64,000 bases of DNA from an uncultured Prevotellaceae bacterium. Lineage in GTDB: Bacteria > Bacteroidota > Bacteroidia > Bacteroidales > Bacteroidaceae. The notes under the pieces are model-generated. The model saw nothing but the letters and a program-made list of their open reading frames with translations. It did no database searches and was not told the DNA's origin. Both the position numbers and the translations under genes were made by a program. Location of the stretch: contig CADCCB010000011.1 in NCBI GenBank assembly GCA_902799905.1, positions 1-64,000 of the forward strand, written 5' to 3'. Below, piece after piece: positions 8,749 through 17,214 of the stretch (its first letter is position 1; each line of letters starts with the position of its first letter).

Positions 8749-10689
8749 TTAATTCATCGTTCCCTGTTTCATGTATTCGATGCCAAGACTCTTGGCACGT
8801 TCGATGTTACGGTTCTTGAGTTTTTTCTGTTGGTCTGGTTTCTGCTTGATGAGTTTAGAGGGCTTTTGCTGTTGGCGCGGGCGGGCCGTCAGGTTCCATT
8901 GGCGGCTGATGTCCCATTTTGCCTTGCAGGCAATCACCTCGGAGTGGTAGTAGACGGGCTCGGCCTGACGGTCTTCATCATAGAGGCCGGTATCCCAGAT
9001 GCCGTTGCCGTTGAGATCGACAAAGGCCTTCATGTAGTATTCGTCGGGTTTCAGCCAGAAGAAATCGGCAACGTGATCCTTGTCGGCCAGTGTCTGTCGC
9101 ACCACTTTTCCTGAGCCATCCAGCAGTTGCACTATGATGGAGTCGGCATCGACACCTCTGATCTCCACCGACAGCGTGCCGTATTCATCCTCTGTACGTA
9201 CCTTCATGCCCTGTTTGTATTTGTTAGACACCTGACCGTAGATACCTTCGAAGGCTGCGGAGTCGATCTCCAGACTATATTCTGTGCCTGGAGTGAATTC
9301 GGCCTTTACCTCATAGACTCGTATGCTGACCTGCTCCGTTTGGTGCGGCACACGATACCACACCGAGTCGACCATGCAATAGAGATGAATGGCACTAGTG
9401 TCGCATCTGGTCAGCGGTTCAGGCATCTCGATGGTGAGTCGTTGCCGGGGATCCATCTGGCCGCTGGCGCTGAGTTTGAAATTGAGGAATTCAGGCGGCA
9501 TGACCGTGTCGTACGGCTCCTCACGCTTCTTTTTCTTCTCCTGTTCCTTCTGCCATTTCTCAAAGGCCTTCTGTTTCTCCTTCTGGCGTTTCTCAAACGA
9601 TACCTTGGCCAAGGCTTCGATGGTGTCGGTCTGACTGACCAGCGCGCCCAAGGTGTCGGTCATCAGGTAAGTGACCTCCATGGTCAGTGTGTCCTGATTG
9701 ACCAGTGTGGTGTCTGCCAGCCAGTAGACGAGGGTGTCCTTCTTCTCCGATGCCTCCAGGATGAAGGCACTGTCGGCCTCGAAGTTCAGCCCGCGGATGA
9801 CGGGCAGCGTGTCGTTGCCGTAACTGAAGAAGAATTCCACCTTCTCAGGCTCCTTGCGTTCCGTCTTGATGAGGTAGCGGTCGGTCTGCGGCTCCTGGAA
9901 GCAGAGCAGGGTGATATCATCGGGCAGGAAGTGGGTGTAGGGCTTGCTGATGATGTCCTCGATGTGCAGCGAATCGCGCCAGATAGTGTCAGGACGGGCG
10001 TCAGGTTTCCATGATGGCACGATGCTGTCGTTGGAATAGCCTATCACCTCGCTCTTCTGTCCGAACACGAAATCGCCGTCGTTATCCTGCAGGGCACGGA
10101 TGCGGTAGTTGCCAGGAGCCACGCCCTTGATAATGAACTGTCCGCTCCCGTTGGTGCGTGAGACACGCATCATCGGCAGGCGGTGGAAGGTAGTGTCGGC
10201 AAAGGTCTCACTATCATAGAGCCCCACCAGTATGCCCTTGATGGGCTCCAGGTCTTCGGCATTAAGGCAATAGCCCGACACCTCGAGTGTGTCGATATGG
10301 TCGCCAGTAGAGAAACTATAGGTGTAGTTGCCCATGGGGTTTCCCTCGTTGTTGTCGCTGATGGCATCGCTGAAGTCGATGGTATAAGTGGTGTTCGCCT
10401 TGAGCGTGTCTTTCAGTTCCACGACGATACGCTTGCCGGTGGTCTTGATCTCAGGCGTTTCGAGTTGTGGAGGTGATATCACCACCTTGCTCTGCGCATC
10501 ACTCAGTTTGATGTATTCATTGAAGTCGATGGTCACCTTCCTGCTCTTCACGTCAGTGCCTTTATCCTCTGGCGAAGTGCTGACCACGTAGGGTGGGGTG
10601 TCGTCGTACCAGCCGCCGTCAGGACTGCCCATTCTGGCACACCCGGTGAACAACACCAAGAGAGCGATAGCGAGCAGCGCTCGAGCCAT
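8749..10689 (-). CDS. Lipoprotein with N-terminal Big_5-type Ig-like domain
   Basis: The chosen start gives a lipoprotein signal (LLAIALLVLFTGC, cleavage before Cys). Residues about 25-125 (PPYVVSTSPEDKGTDVKSRKV to YTYSFSTGDHIDT) look like the Big_5 Ig-like domain, followed by a carboxypeptidase-regulatory-like stretch (GILVGLYDS...IIKGVAPGNYRIRALQDNDGD). A Lys/Glu-rich coiled segment is at about 370-395, and a repeat of the prealbumin-like pattern near the C-terminus (FVDLNGNGIWDTG). An upstream ATG at 10725 would prepend a tandem GVK repeat before the signal and is less likely. Probably an outer-membrane surface or periplasmic lipoprotein. Confidence 0.75.
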   Translation of the reverse strand: MARALLAIALLVLFTGCARMGSPDGGWYDDTPPYVVSTSPEDKGTDVKSRKVTIDFNEYIKLSDAQSKVVISPPQLETPEIKTTGKRIVVELKDTLKANTTYTIDFSDAISDNNEGNPMGNYTYSFSTGDHIDTLEVSGYCLNAEDLEPIKGILVGLYDSETFADTTFHRLPMMRVSRTNGSGQFIIKGVAPGNYRIRALQDNDGDFVFGQKSEVIGYSNDSIVPSWKPDARPDTIWRDSLHIEDIISKPYTHFLPDDITLLCFQEPQTDRYLIKTERKEPEKVEFFFSYGNDTLPVIRGLNFEADSAFILEASEKKDTLVYWLADTTLVNQDTLTMEVTYLMTDTLGALVSQTDTIEALAKVSFEKRQKEKQKAFEKWQKEQEKKKKREEPYDTVMPPEFLNFKLSASGQMDPRQRLTIEMPEPLTRCDTSAIHLYCMVDSVWYRVPHQTEQVSIRVYEVKAEFTPGTEYSLEIDSAAFEGIYGQVSNKYKQGMKVRTEDEYGTLSVEIRGVDADSIIVQLLDGSGKVVRQTLADKDHVADFFWLKPDEYYMKAFVDLNGNGIWDTGLYDEDRQAEPVYYHSEVIACKAKWDISRQWNLTARPRQQQKPSKLIKQKPDQQKKLKNRNIERAKSLGIEYMKQGTMN

Positions 10690-10741
10690 TTTCACTCCCA
10701 CTTTTACTCCTATTTTTACTCCCACTTTTACTTCAGAAAGT

Positions 10742-12268
10742 TCAATTATTATTTATAAACAGCAACTGCTCTATGATCTCCCTGCTGTTGCTAAGACGCG
10801 GCACCTTGTGCTGACCGCCCAGTTTGCCCTTCGATTTCAGCCAGTCGTTGAAAAGGCCGGGACGGGCGATGATGACCTGCAGGTGCTGAAGGGTGATGTC
10901 CTTGTAGCGTTTCGCCTCATAGTCGCTGTTCAGTTCCTGCAACTTACGGTCCAGAATGTCGGCAAACATCTCCATGTCATCAGGAGTCTTGGCAAACTCG
11001 ATGAGCCACTGGTGACGGCATTTCGCGTTCTGGTCCATGAAGACCGGTGCTGCTGTGTAGTCCTGAATCTGAGCCCCTGTCTTCTCACAGGCATAGGCCA
11101 GGCCTTTCTCGGCATTGTCCACAATCAGTTCTTCGCCAAAGGCGTTGATGAACGACTTGGTGCGTCCGGAGATGATGAACTTGTAAGGATTGGTCGATGT
11201 GAACTGCACCGTGTCACCAATCATGTAGCGCCACAGGCCGCACGAGGTGGAGATGACCATCGCATAGTTCTTGCCTTTCTCCACACCCCAGAGAGGGACA
11301 GCATTGAGGTGAGAATTGAGAGGTGAGGAAGGTTCCAAGTTCTCAATTGGAATGAACTCATAGAACACGTCATAGTCGAGCATCAGCAGCATCGATTTGT
11401 CGTTGGGGTCATCCTGGTTGCCGAAGAAGCCCTCGCTGGCATTATAAGTCTCCATGTAGTGCATCCGCGGACTGGTGATGAGTTGCTCATACTGCTCGCG
11501 GTAGGGCGTGAAGGCCACGCCACCGTGGAAGAACACCTCGATGTTGGGCCACACCTCCTCCAAGTGCTGCTTGCCCGACAGTTCCATCACGCGGTTCAGC
11601 ACAGAGAGCATCCACGAGGGCACGCCGCTAATGTTAGTGACATTCTTTGTCAAGGCCTCGCGGGCTATACGGTCGCGCTTCACCTCGAAGTCGCTCAGCA
11701 ACGCTGTCTTCTTCGACGGCACTCGCACCAGATTGACAAGTGGGTTGATGTTCTCGATGAGGATGGCACTCAGGTCGCCCACCAGCGAGCCTGGCAGGTT
11801 GTAGTTGGGAGCATGGCTGCCGCCCAGGATGAGGCCCTTGCCGTCGAAGATGCGACTATTGGGGTTGTTGCGCAGATAAAGGGCCACCGTGTCGGTAGCA
11901 CCCTTGTAGTGCAGGTTCTTCAGCCCGTCGGGACTGACGGGGATGAACTTCGACTTGTCGTTGGTGGTGCCGCTCGACTTGGCGTACCACTTCACCCGTC
12001 CAGGCCAGAGCACGTCGATGTCGCCCTGACGCATACGGTCGATGTCCGCCTTCAGTTCCTCGTAGGTGTTAACGCTGTTGTTGCGGACAAAGTCATCGTA
12101 GTTCTTGGTGGCGGCAAACAGGTGTTTGCGCCCGTATTCCGTATCCTTGGCTTTGTTCAGCAGACGGGCGAGCACGATGCGTTGCAGTTGCTCTCCCTGG
12201 TTGTTATGTTTTTCCAGTTCGCGCCATCGGGAGGCGAACAGGTTTCTTGCTATACTGGTAAGACTCAC
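10742..12268 (-). CDS. GH3 auxin-responsive-promoter family acyl adenylase
   Basis: This 508-residue cytoplasmic protein belongs to the GH3 branch of the ANL adenylating superfamily, the family of plant jasmonate/auxin-amino acid synthetases. Visible features are the nucleotide-binding SSGTTNDKSKFIPVS near residue 90, YMETYNASEGFFG near 270, and the late MIGDTVQFTS and IISGRTKSFINAFGEEL motifs. Bacterial members are mostly uncharacterised; the acyl and amine substrates are unknown here. It has its own TAnnTTTGC promoter and heads a probable operon with the downstream lipoprotein and DUF3108 genes. Confidence 0.88.
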   Translation of the reverse strand: MSLTSIARNLFASRWRELEKHNNQGEQLQRIVLARLLNKAKDTEYGRKHLFAATKNYDDFVRNNSVNTYEELKADIDRMRQGDIDVLWPGRVKWYAKSSGTTNDKSKFIPVSPDGLKNLHYKGATDTVALYLRNNPNSRIFDGKGLILGGSHAPNYNLPGSLVGDLSAILIENINPLVNLVRVPSKKTALLSDFEVKRDRIAREALTKNVTNISGVPSWMLSVLNRVMELSGKQHLEEVWPNIEVFFHGGVAFTPYREQYEQLITSPRMHYMETYNASEGFFGNQDDPNDKSMLLMLDYDVFYEFIPIENLEPSSPLNSHLNAVPLWGVEKGKNYAMVISTSCGLWRYMIGDTVQFTSTNPYKFIISGRTKSFINAFGEELIVDNAEKGLAYACEKTGAQIQDYTAAPVFMDQNAKCRHQWLIEFAKTPDDMEMFADILDRKLQELNSDYEAKRYKDITLQHLQVIIARPGLFNDWLKSKGKLGGQHKVPRLSNSREIIEQLLFINNN

Positions 12269-12302
12269 CTTTCTTTTTCCTGTTTTATGAATGATTGACG
12301 GT

Positions 12303-12311
12303 GCAAAGTTA
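12303..12311 (-). promoter_or_regulatory. Promoter -7 box (TAACTTTGC)
   Basis: Minus-strand TAnnTTTGC element 35 bp upstream of the GH3-family gene start. Confidence 0.65.
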
Positions 12312-12408
12312 CTGTAAACTTTTGTAATACGTGCAGTTTTTTACATTATTTATTTTATCATAACCTCTTATCATTGACTGACCATATCACTTTTTTATGC
12401 GGGAATGC

Positions 12409-12440
12409 TTGGCGTTTTACAGACTTTTTCCTATCTTTGC
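12409..12440 (+). promoter_or_regulatory. Promoter (TTG ... TATCTTTGC)
   Basis: Plus-strand TTG at 12409 and TATCTTTGC at 12432-12440, upstream of the acyltransferase-like gene at 12489. The surrounding 45 bp closely resemble the promoter at 41930-41960. Confidence 0.65.
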
Positions 12441-12488
12441 AACCGAAAAAGAGAAAAACGGCATTAAGAATAATAGTTTGCATACAAG

Positions 12489-13625
12489 ATGGCTCCTATT
12501 GAGATCAAGAAAGTGACTGACAGGAAGCAATTGCGCCAGTTCGTCCAGTTCTACTACGATTTGTATCGGGGCAACCAGCATTTTGTGCCCTACCTGTTCT
12601 TCGATGAGATGAACACGCTGCGGCACGACAAGAACCCTTCGTTTGAGTGCTGTGATGCCGAATACTTCATGGCCTTCCGTGACGGTAAGATGGTGGGACG
12701 CGTGGCGGCCATCATCAACCGCCGTGCCAACGAGCGGTGGGATGTGCGTCAGGTGCGCTTCGGCTGGTTTGATTTCATCGACGACATCGAGGTGTCGCGG
12801 GCGTTGCTGAAGGCTGTAGAGGACTGGGGCCGTGAGCAAGGCATGAATCAGATGGCCGGTCCGATGGGCTTTATTGATACCGACCGTGAGGGCATGCTGG
12901 TGGAAGGCTTCAACGAGTTGTCGACGATGTATGTGAACTATAATTACGCCTATTATCCTGAACACATGGAGCGGCTGGGCGGATTCCGTAAGGACAACGA
13001 CTATATGGAGTATCAGGTGAAGGTGCCCGAAGTGGTGCCCGACAAGTTCGCCAAGATTACCGAAATGGTCACTAAGCGCTATGGACTGAACATCCGCAAA
13101 TTCACACGTCGTGAACTGGTAGAGGGCGGATGGGGCCGCAAGATCTTTGAGATGGTCAACGAGACCTATAGCAACCTGTACGGCTACTCACATCTTTCAG
13201 AACGTCAGATAGACAAGTTAGTAAGCGACTATATCAAGATTGCCGATTTGAATCTCATCTCTTCCGTGATGGACGGTGATAAGTTGGTGGCTTTCGGCGT
13301 GACCTTCCCTTCGTTCACGAGGGCGCTTCAGAAGACACGCGACGGCCGTCTGCTGCCCTTCGGTTGGTGGCAGTTGCTACGCATACTGAAGTGGCACAAG
13401 ACCGATACGGTAGATTTGCTGCTGATAGGCGTGTTGCCTGAGTATCGTCAGAAAGGTGCCAACGCCTTGATCTTCAATGACCTGATCTGTCAGTTCCAGC
13501 GCTACGGCTTCAAGTATGCCGAGGCCATGCCCCAGATGGAAGCCAACGAGGCCGTCCGCTCACAATGGCAGTATCTGGAGAGCCGTCAGCACCGTCGCCA
13601 CCGCTGCTATCGCAAGGACCTGTAA
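12489..13625 (+). CDS. GNAT-like N-acyltransferase family protein
   Basis: A 378-residue cytoplasmic protein common in Bacteroidota and usually annotated only as hypothetical or acyltransferase-like. The N-terminal half has a GNAT-like pattern (YFMAFRDGKMVGRVAAIIN, then GWFDFIDDIEVSRALLKAVEDW), followed by GPMGFIDTDREGMLVEGF. A second repeat-like region carries VAFGVTFPS and DTVDLLLIGVLPEYRQKGANA, the latter reading like an acetyl-CoA loop. The substrate is unknown. It is convergent with the papain-like protease gene, only 9 bp apart. Confidence 0.65.
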   Translation: MAPIEIKKVTDRKQLRQFVQFYYDLYRGNQHFVPYLFFDEMNTLRHDKNPSFECCDAEYFMAFRDGKMVGRVAAIINRRANERWDVRQVRFGWFDFIDDIEVSRALLKAVEDWGREQGMNQMAGPMGFIDTDREGMLVEGFNELSTMYVNYNYAYYPEHMERLGGFRKDNDYMEYQVKVPEVVPDKFAKITEMVTKRYGLNIRKFTRRELVEGGWGRKIFEMVNETYSNLYGYSHLSERQIDKLVSDYIKIADLNLISSVMDGDKLVAFGVTFPSFTRALQKTRDGRLLPFGWWQLLRILKWHKTDTVDLLLIGVLPEYRQKGANALIFNDLICQFQRYGFKYAEAMPQMEANEAVRSQWQYLESRQHRRHRCYRKDL

Positions 13626-13634
13626 CGTCCCTGC

Positions 13635-16600
13635 TTAGATAAAGATGGCTACGTTGTCGAGGCTGACGTACTCCTCCTGCATAGCCAGCAACTTGTATGG
13701 CGACGTTATGTAGCCACAGTGTGGCTTTCCCCCCTTGGTATGTTTTCCGCAGAGACTGAACCACTCGTTGGCCAGTGTCTCTTCACACATGACATAGATG
13801 AAGTGTTGGGGTTGCGCGAAATTGTCGTTGATGGGCTTGAGCAGCATCTCGGAGTAGTCACCCAGGGTCTTGAGCCGTTCCGGACGGGTGTCGTTCTGTC
13901 CATCAGCGAGGAAGTCATACTGACGAATACCAGCCACATAATCGTAGATGCAGAAGCCCTCATAGGCCTTGGTCAACAACTTTTTCACCTCATTCTTCAG
14001 GCCAGTCTTGAACTCGAGGATCTTCTCCTCGTCAATCTCGTAGTGGCCTTCCTCCCAGCATCGGTACAGGCGCAACTGCCCCGTCAGATCCTCACTGTGT
14101 TCCGCGAAATACTTGTTGAGTGTCGTATTGTCGAGCAGAGAGATAAACGGAGCCTTCTTGTCAGGACTCATCTGTAGAATCTTCTCTTTTTCTTCGTCGT
14201 ACCAGACTGACAGGTTGTTGACATAGGAGCGCATGGAATTGCGTAGCGACTGGAGGTTCAGGTGCAGACGGTTCGTAGCATCAAGCACCATGCCGGCAAC
14301 GAACGAGTGGTAGTCAAGTTCGCTGATTGTATCCCGCAATTGACCGAGCGTACGGTTGAGATTCACTATGCGGCCATCATAGTCGGCCTCTAAATCGCTG
14401 CGTTCCTGTTTGCGATTGCGAGCATAGAAGATGAGGCCGATAATCATCAGCAGTATCACAACTGCCGAGACGATGGTGATGATACCGAAATAGAAGAAGA
14501 GGAAGGAGAGGGTGGCCAGCGTGATGGTCGACAGTGCCACGGATATCCACCCATAGAGTAGCGTCCTGGTTGTCTGGGCATCGTGTTCTTTCAGCGTTTG
14601 GTTCTTCTCAGCCGTCACCTCCTCAATATGTTTTCTCTGTATAGAGGCCTTACTCTCGTAGTGTTCCTTGGTTCCACCTATGATGATTTCGCGTACGGCG
14701 GGGTCTCCCAGTGTCTGCAACAGTGTCTCGTACTGTCCGTAGACGGCGTTGTAGGTCTCGATCAGTTTCTCCTGCAGGCGTTTCTTGATGGTGATGGTGT
14801 TCTTGATGATGGCAATCTTCACGTTGATGTCTGTCATGTCGAGCATCACCTTGTAGCCACCTTTCACGCCACGCACCTTGATGCTGTCATCAGTCACTTC
14901 GGTGATGATATAGGCACAGTTGAGGAATTCTCGGTCACACATATAGGCATAGGGAATGAAGCAGTAGCCCTTCTTGCCGAATCTCTCGCCCCATGAGTTG
15001 CGCACGAGGAATACCTCGTTCTTGTCGTCGTAGCCGCAGATAACCATCGCATGGTAGGAGGGGGCGCCGTCTTCGCGCTGTTCACGCTGCAGCGGTTTGT
15101 CCTCTTTGGATGGCACCGGCACCATACCATCGCTGCCTATATGATCGAAGGCATCGAAGAGTCTCAGTGAGATAACCACAGGGTAGCCCTCAGCCACAGC
15201 CGACCGCAGGGTATCACGGTTCTTGTCCTGGTCGTTGCCCAGCACGATGTTCAAGGCTGTCTTGATCTTGCGGTTCTCAGCATCCTTATAGGCTTCCTCC
15301 GAGGGTCTTTGGTTATATTCGGTCTCAGAATAGAGGCATTTGCCTTCCTGACAGATACCTCTGCCGTGGACGCTGAGGATGGCGGTACTGATGGCCACAC
15401 CCTCCTCGTTGAGGCGGTTGTCATCCTCGCGTGCATTATAGTAGAGGAAGCGTTCGCTCAAGTCATGATCCTCGCGGTCGTTCTTCTTCAGGATAGACTC
15501 GTAGACAGCGGTGACGGCAAATGTCGCACATGACCCAACGGCTCCCTGGTTCTTGACGGGAGTGAAGTCGTGTGAGAGGTCAATGTTAACCTCCTGCGTT
15601 GGCTTTGGCTCGTAGTTCTCCGTCAGGGGAATCTCCTTGATTTCCTCTCCTATGAGTTTGAAGCGCTGGAAGTAGTTATCGTCATCTATCACCACTTTTT
15701 CAGCTTTGTGTGTCTCCTCGCGTATCTTCTCCAGTTGTTCCAGTTGCTCTGTCTGCGAGCGGATATACTCTGAACACTGCCTGATCTCCATGCGCAGCCG
15801 CTTGATTTCGTCGATGGGTGCGAAGATGTACCCCTCCTGGTTCTGGGGGGCGGTGATGATGCCGTTCTTGATGACGGGGATGCCCGTATCTTTGTCGCAC
15901 ACCACGTTATCGTCCTCATCGCGCTCGAACTCAAGGCTCTCGTTGTAATAGTCGAGGAAGTAGTTGATGGGTTCGCGGAAGAGGTCGATGAAGGCAGGCT
16001 GGTTCTTGTCGTAGATATTGCCCGAGAGCGAGTCCTCATCAATGATGAGCACCTGGGCGATGACGGCCAGTTTTTCAGGTAGCGAGAGACTTTCGTCGGT
16101 GATATGGCAGGTAATGGCCTTCTCCAGGTCGGCCATGAACTCGTCCAAGTGCGGCTTGAGTTCCGGCACGATGTCCTCACCCTTGCGGCCTTTGTCAAGT
16201 TCTGGCTGTACATACTTCTCGTAGAAGTTGGTGAGCACCTGCGTGCGGCCCTCCAGACTGTCCTTGGCCAACTTCGAGGCGCGGTTGATGTCAACGTCTG
16301 TCTGCTGTACCCCCTCACGCTCCATGATATAGAGGTAAGCCTGGTGAAGCAGATAGTCTACAAAGTAGTATCTGTCGAAGTCCAGGCATGCCAGTCCCAG
16401 TCCGACGATATTTCCCTGCTTGCGCTCCTTCAGTGCCACGGCCTGGCTATAGATGTCCTGGTAGTTCTCCACGCAGGTGACACCATACTCGCTGATGATG
16501 CGGGCGATGGTGTCCAGGTCGAAGTTGTAGGAGGCCCCGCTCTTCTTGGTGTTCTGCAGCAGAATGATTTGTTGCAGACAGCCGATGTTGGGTCTTGTCT

Positions 16601-17177
16601 CGATCAGCGTCTTGGTCACTTCCTTTGCCTCTGCGTTCAGTCGGGCAATGCTCTTGTCCAAATCCTCCAGGCGTTCCTCGTCGGTGACGAAGATGCGGTA
16701 GGTGTCAGGAGCCAGCAACAGCAGGTCGACATCGTAGCGGAAGCGTGGACTGTTGAGCGTGTCGGCTATCATCAGAGCCTGTTCTGCCATCGCCTTGTCA
16801 GACGATTGCATGACGATGGTCAACTGGTAGCGGGCATCGGCTCCGGCGGTGTCGGCGGTCACGTGGGTACGGAACCACCCGTCGAAGAAGGCCATGATCT
16901 GCTCTTTGTCCTCTTCTTTAGTGATCGTTGTCTGCATCACGGGTCCTGCCATGAATAGGTAGGTCTCGTCAGGATAGAACCGTTTCTCGTCTGCCGGCAG
17001 GCGTTCCATTGACTTCACCTCAGCATCGCCACTCTCAGTCAGTACCCATGACAGGGCACTGAAGTGGCGGTTCAACTCGTCATCGCCGTCTTTCAGGACA
17101 TTCTGTCTGACCTTGATGGCACACTCCTGCAGATCCTTTCCCAGGAACAGGAACACATGATGCTTCAAACGTATCAT
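13635..17177 (-). CDS. Large membrane protein with papain-like (C1) protease domain
   Basis: This 1180-residue protein has an unrecognised 500-residue N-terminal region and no signal peptide. A papain-like domain follows at about residues 535-770: VKNQGAVGSCATF with Cys550, YHAMVICGYD with His709, and VRNSWGERFG with Asn727, so the catalytic triad is complete. After a coiled region come two membrane helices at about 875-925 and a 250-residue C-terminal tail. A cytoplasmic protease anchored to the inner membrane is inferred. It is the last gene of the vWA - tubulin-like - protease operon, 37 bp after the tubulin-like gene. The target is unknown; the operon suggests proteolysis triggered by, or acting on, its neighbours. 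Confidence 0.8.
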   Translation of the reverse strand: MIRLKHHVFLFLGKDLQECAIKVRQNVLKDGDDELNRHFSALSWVLTESGDAEVKSMERLPADEKRFYPDETYLFMAGPVMQTTITKEEDKEQIMAFFDGWFRTHVTADTAGADARYQLTIVMQSSDKAMAEQALMIADTLNSPRFRYDVDLLLLAPDTYRIFVTDEERLEDLDKSIARLNAEAKEVTKTLIETRPNIGCLQQIILLQNTKKSGASYNFDLDTIARIISEYGVTCVENYQDIYSQAVALKERKQGNIVGLGLACLDFDRYYFVDYLLHQAYLYIMEREGVQQTDVDINRASKLAKDSLEGRTQVLTNFYEKYVQPELDKGRKGEDIVPELKPHLDEFMADLEKAITCHITDESLSLPEKLAVIAQVLIIDEDSLSGNIYDKNQPAFIDLFREPINYFLDYYNESLEFERDEDDNVVCDKDTGIPVIKNGIITAPQNQEGYIFAPIDEIKRLRMEIRQCSEYIRSQTEQLEQLEKIREETHKAEKVVIDDDNYFQRFKLIGEEIKEIPLTENYEPKPTQEVNIDLSHDFTPVKNQGAVGSCATFAVTAVYESILKKNDREDHDLSERFLYYNAREDDNRLNEEGVAISTAILSVHGRGICQEGKCLYSETEYNQRPSEEAYKDAENRKIKTALNIVLGNDQDKNRDTLRSAVAEGYPVVISLRLFDAFDHIGSDGMVPVPSKEDKPLQREQREDGAPSYHAMVICGYDDKNEVFLVRNSWGERFGKKGYCFIPYAYMCDREFLNCAYIITEVTDDSIKVRGVKGGYKVMLDMTDINVKIAIIKNTITIKKRLQEKLIETYNAVYGQYETLLQTLGDPAVREIIIGGTKEHYESKASIQRKHIEEVTAEKNQTLKEHDAQTTRTLLYGWISVALSTITLATLSFLFFYFGIITIVSAVVILLMIIGLIFYARNRKQERSDLEADYDGRIVNLNRTLGQLRDTISELDYHSFVAGMVLDATNRLHLNLQSLRNSMRSYVNNLSVWYDEEKEKILQMSPDKKAPFISLLDNTTLNKYFAEHSEDLTGQLRLYRCWEEGHYEIDEEKILEFKTGLKNEVKKLLTKAYEGFCIYDYVAGIRQYDFLADGQNDTRPERLKTLGDYSEMLLKPINDNFAQPQHFIYVMCEETLANEWFSLCGKHTKGGKPHCGYITSPYKLLAMQEEYVSLDNVAIFI

Positions 17178-17214
17178 ATTACTTCTGTTGTCAACCTGTC
17201 AAGCAGGTCCTTTT

